DNA of 38,097 nt. It comes from Microcaldota archaeon. Lineage in GTDB: Archaea; Micrarchaeota; Micrarchaeia; Micrarchaeales; CABMGC01. The position numbers and the translations under genes are program-made. Positions 19,485 to 28,358 of this stretch are shown in pieces. The DNA lies in the NCBI GenBank assembly GCA_021790305.1, contig JAJYED010000005.1, positions 1 through 38,097 on the forward strand, given 5' to 3'. A model generated the notes under the pieces. The model worked only from the letters and a program-made list of their open reading frames with translations. It searched no databases and was not told the origin of the DNA. Position 1 is the first letter of the stretch; every line of letters begins with the position of its first letter.

Positions 19485-20158
19485 GCAAGAAAGGAGGCAG
19501 CAATCATTTGAACCGCATGGCATCACCAAGATACATGCGCGTTGACAAGAAAATGAGCAAGTACATAGCAAAGCCTATGCTTGGCAGGCACACGCTCCAG
19601 AGCAGCGTAGCTCTTGTAACAGTTCTCAAAGAGTCGATAGGCATCGAAAGCAACACCTATGAGATGAAGAAGGCAATAAAGGAGGGTAAGATCAAGGTAA
19701 ACGGCAAAGTAATAAAGGATGAAAGAGCTGCAATAGGTCTTGAGGACATAGTAGAGATTGTCCCTAGCAATGAGGTCTACAGGATAGGAGTGGATAACAA
19801 GGGCAGGATAAATGCAGAAAAGACCGACAATAAAGCGCAGACTCTGAAGATAGTAGGCAAATATGTCTACAAGGGAGGGAAGCTGATGCTCAGGCTCCAC
19901 GACGGCACCTCGGTAGCTGCTGTCAAGGATGCAAATGTCAATGATTCAGTAAGGCTAAACAATGGGAAGATAGAGAAGGTGGTTAAGCTTGAGAAGGGCG
20001 CACAGTGCCTTATCATAAGCGGGATCCACTCTGCTGAAAAGGGCAGCGTAGTTGACATAAGAAAGGGAGCTGCAGGGAGAGAGCCTACGGTAGAGATAGA
20101 GGGAAAGGGAGGAAGGATAGAGACCGTTCTAAGGAATGTGATAGTTATAGGTGCATGA
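19481..20158 (+). CDS. rps4e: Ribosomal protein S4e
   Basis: HLNRMASPRYMRVDKK..., S4-like and KOW regions; archaeal operon position. Confidence 0.95.
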   Translation: MSKKGGSNHLNRMASPRYMRVDKKMSKYIAKPMLGRHTLQSSVALVTVLKESIGIESNTYEMKKAIKEGKIKVNGKVIKDERAAIGLEDIVEIVPSNEVYRIGVDNKGRINAEKTDNKAQTLKIVGKYVYKGGKLMLRLHDGTSVAAVKDANVNDSVRLNNGKIEKVVKLEKGAQCLIISGIHSAEKGSVVDIRKGAAGREPTVEIEGKGGRIETVLRNVIVIGA

Positions 20159-20159
20159 T

Positions 20160-20684
20160 ATGGCAAACAGCAACCCTATGAGAGAGATTTATCTGGATAA
20201 GGTAGTAGTAAACATAGGCATAGGGGATAATGACAACATGTTCCAGAATGCACGCATGCTGCTCGAGAAGATAACAGGCAAGAAGCCGGTAGCAACGCTC
20301 TCGAAGAGGAGAAGACCCGAACTGGGAATAAGGAAGGATCAGATCATAGGGGCGATGGTGACATTGAGAAATGCGGATGCCAGGAACCTTCTAAAGAAGG
20401 CTCTTGAGGCAAATGAGAATGTATACAAAGATTCGTGCATATCAAACAATTCATTAAGCTTCGGTGTCAAGGAATACATTTACCTGCAGGGAGTCAAGTA
20501 CGACCCTGCTATAGGAATGCTTGGAATGAATGTCAATGCCGCTTTTGCAAGAAAGGGAAAGCGCGTTGAACTGAAGAGAATAAGGGCTTCCAAGGTCTCC
20601 AAGAAACACGGAGGAATAAGCAAGGAGGAGATAAAGGAGTATATGCAGAAGAACTTTGGTGCAAAGACCGGAGAGGAAGAGTGA
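20160..20684 (+). CDS. rpl5: Ribosomal protein L5 (uL5)
   Basis: MANSNPMREIYLDKVVVNIGIGD...RRRPELGIRKDQIIGAMVTLR; ATG start preferred over the upstream GTG at 20151. Confidence 0.95.
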   Translation: MANSNPMREIYLDKVVVNIGIGDNDNMFQNARMLLEKITGKKPVATLSKRRRPELGIRKDQIIGAMVTLRNADARNLLKKALEANENVYKDSCISNNSLSFGVKEYIYLQGVKYDPAIGMLGMNVNAAFARKGKRVELKRIRASKVSKKHGGISKEEIKEYMQKNFGAKTGEEE

Positions 20685-20689
20685 TTTTG

Positions 20690-20845
20690 ATGAAATTGAC
20701 ATTTGAACTTATGCAGAAAGGAAGGGCAAAGAGAAAGTGCAGGATATGCGGAACTGCACGAGGCCTCATACGCTCCTATGACCTCTACGTATGCAGGAGA
20801 TGCTTCAGGGAGGTAGGAAGAGAGGTAGGATTCGAAAAGTATTAG
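20690..20845 (+). CDS. rps14: Ribosomal protein S14 (uS14), missed by the ORF track (51 aa)
   Basis: MKLTFELMQKGRAKRKCRICGTARGLIRSYDLYVCRRCFREVGREVGFEKY*, CxxC...CxxC zinc motif. Confidence 0.95.
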   Translation: MKLTFELMQKGRAKRKCRICGTARGLIRSYDLYVCRRCFREVGREVGFEKY

Positions 20846-20853
20846 TGATATTC

Positions 20854-21237
20854 ATGGTAGACGTATTCGCAGATGCTATAAACAAGATAAAGGTCTATGA
20901 GAACAACGGGTTCGACGAGTGTGAAGTAAGCTCGACGAAGCTGATACGCGCCGTCCTTGAGAAGATGAAGGACAACAACTACATAAGCGGTTTTGAGGAA
21001 GTAAAGGACGGAAGGTTCAGCAAGCTCAAGGTAAGTCTGTCCAAGAAGATAAACGACATAGGAGTGATAAAGCCAAGGTATGCGATAAAGCTTGACGAGT
21101 TCCAGAAGTACGAGACAAGGTTCATACCGAGCAAGGATTTCGGCGTTTTGATACTCTCGACGCCAAAGGGTATACTTACAAACAGGGAGGCAAAGCAGAA
21201 CAAGACAGGAGGAAGGCTAATAGCGTATGTGTATTGA
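20854..21237 (+). CDS. rps8: Ribosomal protein S8 (uS8)
   Basis: MVDVFADAINKIKVYE...GVLILSTPKGILTNREA; start trimmed to ATG 20854. Confidence 0.95.
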   Translation: MVDVFADAINKIKVYENNGFDECEVSSTKLIRAVLEKMKDNNYISGFEEVKDGRFSKLKVSLSKKINDIGVIKPRYAIKLDEFQKYETRFIPSKDFGVLILSTPKGILTNREAKQNKTGGRLIAYVY

Positions 21238-21767
21238 TGATTATGGAAAAGATAGAGATTCCGAGCGGCACACAGGTAAGCGTTGACAATGAGCATATAG
21301 TGATAAAGGGCAAGCTCGGGAGCACGAAGAAGAAGTTCAACAAGAAGTTCGCCAACGTAAAGGTAGAGGGAAATGCTGTTGTGATAGAGGGCTCGAAGAT
21401 AAAGAGCATGCAGAGAAGGTCGAGCACTGCAGAGCACGCACTTGCAAATGTACTTAACGACGCTATAAAGGCTGTGAATGAAGGCATAGAGGAGCACATG
21501 AAGATAGTCTACGCCCACTTCCCGATGTCCGTAGAGATAAAGGGTAAGGAGATAAGCATAAAGAACATCTTCGGCGAAAAGGTGCCTAGGAAGACCAGCA
21601 TAGTCGGAGAGACGAAGGTTGAGATAAAGGGACAGGACGTCACAGTCAAGGGAATAGACAGGTATGATGTAGGACAGACAGTAGCGAACATAAGGAAGGC
21701 ATGCGCTGCAAGAGGCAACGACACAAGAGTCTTCCAGGACGGCATATACACAATCATAGAAGAGTGA
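21234..21767 (+). CDS. rpl6: Ribosomal protein L6 (uL6)
   Basis: IEIPSGTQVSVDNEHIVIKGKLGS...YDVGQTVANIRKACA. Confidence 0.95.
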   Translation: MMIMEKIEIPSGTQVSVDNEHIVIKGKLGSTKKKFNKKFANVKVEGNAVVIEGSKIKSMQRRSSTAEHALANVLNDAIKAVNEGIEEHMKIVYAHFPMSVEIKGKEISIKNIFGEKVPRKTSIVGETKVEIKGQDVTVKGIDRYDVGQTVANIRKACAARGNDTRVFQDGIYTIIEE

Positions 21768-21771
21768 TATT

Positions 21772-22308
21772 ATGGTTAAGAACGCAAAGAAGGTTGTAAA
21801 GAGAAAGGTTCCGACATTCAAGAGACCGAACTACGGAGCAAAGCGCAGATCAAGAGTAAAGAACGTCTGGAGAAGCCAGCGCGGAAACGACAACCACATG
21901 CGCGCAAAGAAGAAGAATGTTGGCGTAATGCCTATGATAGGCTTCAAGAACAGCGATAAGGTAAGATTCTTAAGGCAGGACGGCACCGTAGAGTTTGTAG
22001 TGCACAACAGAGGCGAGCTCGAAGGGCTTGTAGGAAAGGAAGGGATAACGGCAAAGTTCGCCCATGACCTTTCAAAGAGGAGCAGGATGGAGCTGCAGAA
22101 GTTTGCTGACGAGAAGAAGATAAGGATCTCGAACAGCTTCAAGGCAGAAGTGAAACCTAAGGCTGCAGGCACAGAAACAAAACAGAAGCAACATTCCGGA
22201 ACTGATGCGAAGCCAAAGGTTGCCGGCACAGATGTAAAACAAAAAAGTGCAGAGACAGGATCAGATCCAAAGCCTGAGAACCAGAAGAGCAGCGATTTAA
22301 AGGGTTAG
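21772..22308 (+). CDS. rpl32e: Ribosomal protein L32e with repetitive C-terminal tail
   Basis: FKRPNYGAKRRSRVKNVWRSQRGNDNHMR... then KPKAAGTETKQKQHSGTDAKPKVAGTDVKQK. Confidence 0.92.
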   Translation: MVKNAKKVVKRKVPTFKRPNYGAKRRSRVKNVWRSQRGNDNHMRAKKKNVGVMPMIGFKNSDKVRFLRQDGTVEFVVHNRGELEGLVGKEGITAKFAHDLSKRSRMELQKFADEKKIRISNSFKAEVKPKAAGTETKQKQHSGTDAKPKVAGTDVKQKSAETGSDPKPENQKSSDLKG

Positions 22309-22312
22309 TATT

Positions 22313-22813
22313 ATGAGCATAAAATTCACAAAGAGAGCGGCATCACTCATTATGAAGAGAGGAGAGAGCGCCATAAAGATAAAGAAGGGCTCTGAAGCCG
22401 ATGCAAACAACGCGCTTACAAAGGAGGACGTTAGGAAGCTTATCTCAAGCGGAGCTGTCTATGCAGTGAAGGAGAAGAAGAACCTCAGTCTCAACGCCAA
22501 GAAGCTGAAGAGGCTAAGAGAGGAAGGGAGGAGAAGAGGAACAGGAAGGAGAAAGGGTACAAGGAAGGCAAGAATGGGCAGGAAGTGGGAGAAGAAGGTA
22601 AGGGCCCAGAGAGCTGTTCTCCGAGAGGTAAAGGGCATGGGGCTCGTAGACTCGAAGGTTTATAACGCTTATTACAGACACATAAAAGGAAACGTATATG
22701 CTACAAAGGCAACGCTTATCGCACACATGAAGGAAGCAGGGATAAAGTTAGGCGATGCTGAAGTCAAGAAGATAAATGAGGCACTTGCTGCCAGATACAG
22801 GAGAGGTTCATGA
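22313..22813 (+). CDS. rpl19e: Ribosomal protein L19e
   Basis: KLKRLREEGRRRGTGRRKGTRKARMGRKWEKKVRAQR. Confidence 0.95.
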   Translation: MSIKFTKRAASLIMKRGESAIKIKKGSEADANNALTKEDVRKLISSGAVYAVKEKKNLSLNAKKLKRLREEGRRRGTGRRKGTRKARMGRKWEKKVRAQRAVLREVKGMGLVDSKVYNAYYRHIKGNVYATKATLIAHMKEAGIKLGDAEVKKINEALAARYRRGS

Positions 22814-23388
22814 AAAAGAAGATCATAAAGAATGTTAAATTCAGAAGAAGGAGAGAGTCTGCCACGAACTACAAGAAGAGGTTCGGAATGGTAAAGGGCG
22901 GCATTACAAGGGTAGTATTCAGGAGGTCCAACAGTACAATAATAGGCCAGGTTATCAGATATTCAGAGAAAGGAGACATGGTAATGGCAAGGGCTGATTC
23001 GAAGGAGCTGGCAAAGATGAAGTGGCCGAGCAGGGCGAACAGGGCAACCGCTTACCTTACAGGCTATCTTCTTGGAAAGAAGGCAGCGGCAAGCGGCAAG
23101 AAAGAGGAGTACATACTCGACATAGGGCTGAACTCTCCGATAAAGAATTCTCTCTCGTTCGTCTTCGCAAAGGGATGCAGGGATGCAGGGATGAATATAC
23201 GAGGCACCTTCGACATAAAGGAAGAGGTTTATAATTATTCGGATGCAAGCTATGCAACATCATTGAAGAAGGACAAGAAGCTCTTCGAGAAGCAGTACAG
23301 CGCGTACATAAAGGAAGGGCATGATCCTGAATCGTTCGGCAAGCTGTTCAATGATACGAAGAAGGCATTAGAGAGCATGAAAGCGTGA
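22810..23388 (+). CDS. rpl18: Ribosomal protein L18 (uL18)
   Basis: FRRRRESATNYKKRF...YLTGYLLGKKA...LDIGLNSP. Confidence 0.95.
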   Translation: MKKKIIKNVKFRRRRESATNYKKRFGMVKGGITRVVFRRSNSTIIGQVIRYSEKGDMVMARADSKELAKMKWPSRANRATAYLTGYLLGKKAAASGKKEEYILDIGLNSPIKNSLSFVFAKGCRDAGMNIRGTFDIKEEVYNYSDASYATSLKKDKKLFEKQYSAYIKEGHDPESFGKLFNDTKKALESMKA

Positions 23389-24083
23389 TTATTTTGGAAA
23401 ATTATAGACGAGATAGAAGGAATTTCAGGGAAGAGGCTCCCGCTCCTGAGTGGAAGCCAAAGACAAAGATAGGGCTCATGGTAAAGAACGGAGAGATAAA
23501 GAACGTCGAAGAGATATTCAACATGGGCAAGGACATACGCGAAGTAGAGATAATCAACACGCTTATACCAGACATAAAGGACAATGTTCTTGAGATAGCT
23601 TCTGTGCAGAGAATGACAAAGAACAACAGGAAGGCTAAATTCAGGATCACAGCAGTAGTAGGAGACGGAAGAGGCCATGTTGGGATAGGAGTGGGCAAGG
23701 GAATAGAGGTAAGGCCTGCAATAGAATCTGCAATAATAGATGCTAAGAAGAATATAATTTCAATAAAGCTTGGATGCGGCTCGTGGGAGTGCAACTGCGG
23801 TACAGAACACTCTCTGCCCCTGATACTCAAGGGCAAGTGCGGCAGCTCCGAGGTCATACTCAAGCCTGCTCCGAGAGGAGTAGGAGTCATAGCAAGCAAG
23901 ACAGTAAGGACTGTATTGGAACTTGCAGGCATAAAGGACATGTGGACCTTCTCAAGAGGAAGGACCAGGGACAAGTACAATATGGCCCTCGCCACATACT
24001 ATGCCCTGCAGAGTCTCTCTGATATAAAGAATTCTGATTCTATGCAGGTAAAGAGAGCCGATTCTATGCAGGTAAAGAACTGA
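23385..24083 (+). CDS. rps5: Ribosomal protein S5 (uS5)
   Basis: QRMTKNNRKAKFRITAVVGDGRGHVGIGVGKGIEVRPAIESA; GTG (23385) or TTG (23394) start. Confidence 0.95.
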   Translation: MIILENYRRDRRNFREEAPAPEWKPKTKIGLMVKNGEIKNVEEIFNMGKDIREVEIINTLIPDIKDNVLEIASVQRMTKNNRKAKFRITAVVGDGRGHVGIGVGKGIEVRPAIESAIIDAKKNIISIKLGCGSWECNCGTEHSLPLILKGKCGSSEVILKPAPRGVGVIASKTVRTVLELAGIKDMWTFSRGRTRDKYNMALATYYALQSLSDIKNSDSMQVKRADSMQVKN

Positions 24084-24095
24084 TTCTTTTTAGAT

Positions 24096-24785
24096 TCAGT
24101 TCCTCACTATGCTTCCAGTATGCTTCTTTCCGTCCAGAGCATTTGCCAGCTCCTTTACGCTGTCGTTAACAAAGAGTATGTCTATGTTTGACCTCTTTGC
24201 TATTTTTGCTGCGAAGAAATCGAGTATGAAATTGGAGCCTGCAGACCTGTCATCGCATCTGTTAGCTATGTCAACAAGCTGCTGATGGTTTAGTTTTGCG
24301 AGCTTCTTTGCGCCCTTCTCCCTTATGGGCCTGTCATACACGTAGTTCTCCCTGCTTATGTTTATCATCTTCTTGCATCCTGTAAGCTCGCATGCAAGCA
24401 TAGCCACGGAATCAGTTGTTATTCCAGGGATTATGCCTCCCATTATGACTATGTCACTCAGCGTTATCCCTGCGGTAAGCTCCTCCATCGTCGTTACTAT
24501 GTTCGGGTATACGTTGAATTCTGAGAGAAGATCCTTTAGTATCAGCGCATTTATCCTTGTGAACGCTATGCCTATCTGATCCAGTATCGCATTGTTGCTT
24601 ATTATGCTCCTTGTAGAGCTTATGTAGAGCCTGCTTGAGTACCCTCCCCCTACTACGAATATGAAGCGCGTGTCCTTTATGCGTTTCTTAAGAAGCGCAG
24701 CTAGCTCATTCACGTATCTTACGTTTATCCCGCTCTCTTTCGAGAGTATGCTTCCGCCTATAGAGATGCATACGGTCTTCTTCGT
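24096..24785 (-). CDS. pyrH: Uridylate (UMP) kinase, archaeal type; no canonical start for the conserved N-terminus
   Basis: KKTVCISIGGSILSKESGINVRYVNELAALL... (conserved GGS loop) lies upstream of the first GTG; first in-frame codon after the TGA is ACG. Confidence 0.85.
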   Translation of the reverse strand, partial: TKKTVCISIGGSILSKESGINVRYVNELAALLKKRIKDTRFIFVVGGGYSSRLYISSTRSIISNNAILDQIGIAFTRINALILKDLLSEFNVYPNIVTTMEELTAGITLSDIVIMGGIIPGITTDSVAMLACELTGCKKMINISRENYVYDRPIREKGAKKLAKLNHQQLVDIANRCDDRSAGSNFILDFFAAKIAKRSNIDILFVNDSVKELANALDGKKHTGSIVRN

Positions 24786-24789
24786 TCAA

Positions 24790-25164
24790 TTACCCAAAAA
24801 TTGCACCGAGTCCCTGTTCGCTCTGATTCCTCTCCGTCTCTATTACTTCTATTACCCTATTCTCAGTATTCTCATCAGCGCGCTGCAGCCCCTCTATGCT
24901 CTTCTTCAACTTCTCCTCCGCCTTCTCCAGAAACTCCTGGTTTGCCGAGATGCATAGATAGCTCTTCTCCCTATCCAGATCAAGAGATATGCCGTCCTTT
25001 ATCTGATAATCCTGCCTTGCAAATATTATGTTTGCATCTTTGTCCTCCTTTAGCTTGCTTATCTCCTCATCGCTCTTGCTCTTGTCGAGATAAGGATCAT
25101 ACTCCATCAGCTTCTTTACAGCTGATGCTTTTGAGGAATCAAATACGTAGACTCTCGAAGGTAT
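24790..25164 (-). CDS. Uncharacterised protein downstream of S8e; N-terminus extends upstream of the first ATG
   Basis: Frame open upstream of the 25107 ATG: (ATA)PSRVYVFDSSKASAVKKLMEYDPYLDKSKSDEEISK...EQGLGAIFG*. Confidence 0.6.
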   Translation of the reverse strand: MPSRVYVFDSSKASAVKKLMEYDPYLDKSKSDEEISKLKEDKDANIIFARQDYQIKDGISLDLDREKSYLCISANQEFLEKAEEKLKKSIEGLQRADENTENRVIEVIETERNQSEQGLGAIFG

Positions 25165-25175
25165 GCGAACACCTA

Positions 25176-25571
25176 CTACTCTGCCTTTTTGGCATTTATG
25201 TTGCCCTCTCTTCCAGGCCTGTTTATTACTACGGCCTTGCCGTCATCGGTATCTATTACCGTACCCTTTGTTATTATGTTAAGCCTTGCGAAGTTCCTGT
25301 TGTCCTTTGACTCGAGAATCGACTTTATCTTTGTCTTCTTGTACTTGCCGTTAACCAGAAGATTTGCGAATCCGGCATACTGGAGCTTGCTCTTCCTCTC
25401 TCCGCCTCTGCCCCTTACTTCCTTTACCTTGTTCTTATCCCCAAGCTTCGTAGCTATGAAGTAACCGCCCATATCATGCCTCTTCTTGTCATGATTCTTC
25501 AGCTTCTTCTTGCCACTGCCGTTGAGCTTCCTGCGCGATTTTCCGTGGAATTGCGATCCAAACTGACTCAT
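25176..25571 (-). CDS. rps8e: Ribosomal protein S8e
   Basis: MSQFGSQFHGKSRRKLNGSGKKKLKNHDKKRHDMGGYFIATKLG... Confidence 0.92.
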   Translation of the reverse strand: MSQFGSQFHGKSRRKLNGSGKKKLKNHDKKRHDMGGYFIATKLGDKNKVKEVRGRGGERKSKLQYAGFANLLVNGKYKKTKIKSILESKDNRNFARLNIITKGTVIDTDDGKAVVINRPGREGNINAKKAE

Positions 25572-25667
25572 TAAACCACTTATAATTAACACTATCTATA
25601 TCAGTATAGTACTGCTATACTTATACTGGGAAAACTTTTAAAGTGTTGCTATGCGTTATTCTGATGT

Positions 25668-26087
25668 ATGAACGTGCCATATGTACCAAAATGGGAGCTT
25701 TTCGCCTATATCTGCTCTTCAGAATATGCAGCTGAGGAGTTGATAGATTATGCAACTAATCTTCACAGTGGCAGGAATGTCCTTCTTGTCATCAGATATG
25801 ACAAGGATATTGAGGATAAGATTGGTTCCGCGTACCTGAACATGATGATAAGGTTCCACGACCATATCAACAAGTACAATAAGAGAGGCATGGAGATGCT
25901 GATGTTTCTCTATTCTGACCATGAGATAGGAAGGAATGCAAAGGCGGTGAAGCTGGACAATAATAAGTTCGTACTCTTTTCCGACAGCAAAAATTTATTT
26001 GACAGGTTTACCGATGTAAAAAAGGTAAAGAAACTGAAGAGGATAAAGATAGTTCCTGGATTCGAATCCGAGTACCTTATCAGATGA
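25668..26087 (+). CDS. Cgi121-like (possible KEOPS subunit)
   Basis: RGMEMLMFLYSDHEIGRNAKAVKLDNNKFVLFSDSKNLFDRF resembles the ME(I/L)L...G.RQI..A....G...v.l core of Cgi121. Confidence 0.4.
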   Translation: MNVPYVPKWELFAYICSSEYAAEELIDYATNLHSGRNVLLVIRYDKDIEDKIGSAYLNMMIRFHDHINKYNKRGMEMLMFLYSDHEIGRNAKAVKLDNNKFVLFSDSKNLFDRFTDVKKVKKLKRIKIVPGFESEYLIR

Positions 26088-27003
26088 GCAGTGCAAAGGC
26101 ATATCCAAGGACCATTGCAAGGATGGCAAGGAAGATCCATGACCTTATTATTGCAATCATCGTCTTGCCCTGTGCAAAATGCATCTTATAGCTGATAGTA
26201 GAACCGTATATGCTTGATACATATATCTGTGTATTTGAGAGAGGTATGCTGAATATGGTTGCTATCTCTACAAATATTGCGGATACTGCTTGGGATATCG
26301 TTGAATTGAGATAACGCATTGCCACTATACCGTTTCCCATAAGCGCCAGCTCCCTCCTGCTAAGGAAGAAACTCCCTATTATTATGCCAATTATGGCAAG
26401 GGCAAGGACATACGCTGCGTTGCCCTGATGAGGCATGAGCGCGTATACAAAGCCTATAGTATTTGCACCGAGAGTGAATGCTGTGAAGAATGATACAACT
26501 ATCAGAAGCAGCTTCATGTACTTTATGCTCGTCCAGATATTCTTCTCCTTCATCATATTGTATGAATAACGCATTGTCGCATAGCTGAGAAGTATTGCGA
26601 AGACAGATGAGAGTATCCATGCAAGAACCATTACTGCAACGAATGTCAGGTCAGGATTAGCGCCTATTGCTATGTCAAGACCAAGTATCGCCATCGCCAT
26701 GGTCATCGAAAGGGATTGCGGGACCTTGGTCTTGTGTGCAAAGAGGAAGACTATGAGCGCAGTGAATAGCACTATGGATGAGAGAAGATAATTGTTTACA
26801 GGCATGAGGCTGAGAAGCCCGGTGCCGAGAAGATTGCCTTCTGCCATAAGTCCCAGGGAGTATCCGAGTATGGTAAGCAAAATACCCTTTCTCTTGCTGA
26901 CTATGTTGCTGTTTATCAGGGAGCCGGTGCATGCCGGAAGATTGTTCCCTGAGACAAGGGCTATTACAAGGAATGCCAGCAAATAGACAATCAGGTTCTG
27001 CAC
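26080..27003 (-). CDS. PiT-family inorganic phosphate transporter
   Basis: Polytopic; GNNLPACTGSLI and GANTIGFVYAL repeats typical of PHO4/PiT. Confidence 0.85.
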   Translation of the reverse strand: MQNLIVYLLAFLVIALVSGNNLPACTGSLINSNIVSKRKGILLTILGYSLGLMAEGNLLGTGLLSLMPVNNYLLSSIVLFTALIVFLFAHKTKVPQSLSMTMAMAILGLDIAIGANPDLTFVAVMVLAWILSSVFAILLSYATMRYSYNMMKEKNIWTSIKYMKLLLIVVSFFTAFTLGANTIGFVYALMPHQGNAAYVLALAIIGIIIGSFFLSRRELALMGNGIVAMRYLNSTISQAVSAIFVEIATIFSIPLSNTQIYVSSIYGSTISYKMHFAQGKTMIAIIRSWIFLAILAMVLGYAFALLI

Positions 27004-27010
27004 TCGACCA

Positions 27011-27646
27011 CTAGCTTATTATTGATGCAAAGATTGACACCAGCCTGTCAGCCACGTCCTCGCAGTTGTCCTGCACATCGTCTGAGAGATATGCCAGATC
27101 AAGAATATGGTTAAAGGTCTTGTAATCCATCTTAGTGTTGTATGCATAGGCAACCATCTCATCCTTTATGTTGTCCCCTGCCTGCTCATACTTTTCTATC
27201 TCGAAGCGCAGCTTTCGCGCCTCGGATACGCTTGAGGCCTTGTGCATCTTCAGAAGAACCTTTATCGCACTGTCAGAGAGGTTGCACATCTTTACCATCT
27301 GCCTTGTCACATACTCACTCAGTTTCCTGTTCTTTATCCTATAGCGCACATACGCCCTTGAGAGATTGAATATGCTGTCTACTATGTCATCCTCAAAATC
27401 CATGAAGCGGAGCAGATCAGGTATTATATTAGGAGGCATGCCTCCGGAGGTTATTGAATTGGATACATCGAAAACTGCCCTGTCAGACGCTTCCTCTATC
27501 TTCTTTATAGAAGCTACGCTTCCTGAGCCGCTTATAACTTTCTTCAGCTCGTTGTTAGCATTAAGAGCATGCGAGACTATCCTGCTGCTCTTCTCCATCA
27601 TCTCCTCTTCAGAGGACTTTCCGAATAATTTTCCAAAGAATCCCAT
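27011..27646 (-). CDS. DUF47/PhoU-like phosphate transport regulator
   Basis: All-helical 211 aa; directly upstream of the PiT gene on the same strand. Confidence 0.75.
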   Translation of the reverse strand: MGFFGKLFGKSSEEEMMEKSSRIVSHALNANNELKKVISGSGSVASIKKIEEASDRAVFDVSNSITSGGMPPNIIPDLLRFMDFEDDIVDSIFNLSRAYVRYRIKNRKLSEYVTRQMVKMCNLSDSAIKVLLKMHKASSVSEARKLRFEIEKYEQAGDNIKDEMVAYAYNTKMDYKTFNHILDLAYLSDDVQDNCEDVADRLVSIFASIIS

Positions 27647-27656
27647 GATACAACAC

Positions 27657-28295
27657 TCATCTGCCTTCGTTTATCAGAGCGTAGAGCGTAGCAGCCTTCT
27701 TCTTCCCTATCTTCTCCACTTCGCACAGCTCTTCCTCGCTTGCATTCATTACGCTCTTTATGCTTCCGAAGTGTTCAAGCAGTCTCTTTGCAAGCATCGG
27801 ACCTATCCCAGGAAGCATGCTCAGCAGCATTACCCTTCTCTCATATTCCGAAAAGGCACGCTTCTCCCCTATCAGCCTGGGCTCTCTTGAATCCATTGTC
27901 TGTTCGCGCTCAGCAACCTTTGCAAGTATGACGGCAGTATGAACAGGATCCTTTGATCTTATGACCTGTATGTTGAAATCGTAATAGAGCTTGAGTATCG
28001 TACCGAGTATCACGTTGTCGCTGAGTCTGAAGTCAGCATCGTCCCCTTCTATTAGCAATATAGGCTTCCCGAAACTCGCCGCAAGCCTTTTGACCTGGTC
28101 AAAGAGCCTGCTGTCCATTATGGATTTCTCAAAATCCGGAACTGTCTTCCGTTCAATGCAGGTCCTGTCCGATATTATGTAGTCGCCTACAGGCAGCTGG
28201 GCAAAGTCTATCAGCACTCCAAGGTTGGAGAGCTCCTCATGCATTATCAGATTGCGCTCCCTATTGTCAACAATTATCTTCAGACTCTGCATCAA
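27657..28295 (-). CDS. XPF/ERCC4-type nuclease (helicase-less Hef/XPF-like) with HhH
   Basis: IIVDNRERN, CIERKTVPDFEKSI (ERKxxxD), LPGIGPMLAKRLLEHFGS. Confidence 0.92.
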   Translation of the reverse strand: MMQSLKIIVDNRERNLIMHEELSNLGVLIDFAQLPVGDYIISDRTCIERKTVPDFEKSIMDSRLFDQVKRLAASFGKPILLIEGDDADFRLSDNVILGTILKLYYDFNIQVIRSKDPVHTAVILAKVAEREQTMDSREPRLIGEKRAFSEYERRVMLLSMLPGIGPMLAKRLLEHFGSIKSVMNASEEELCEVEKIGKKKAATLYALINEGR

Positions 28296-28358
28296 ACCAG
28301 TAATTAGTTCGCTTGACGTCTTTTTTAACCTTTTTGCAGATTAATCATCAGTGTAGAC

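Noticed and set aside
18782-19507. Minus-strand 241 aa ORF
   Set aside because: Antisense to ribosomal proteins L14 and L24; no recognisable domain.
20979-21821. Minus-strand 280 aa ORF
   Set aside because: Antisense to S8/L6; low-complexity Leu/Tyr composition typical of antisense translation.
24790-25164. SRP19, sometimes found near S8e
   Set aside because: Sequence lacks the SRP19 pattern; left as uncharacterised.
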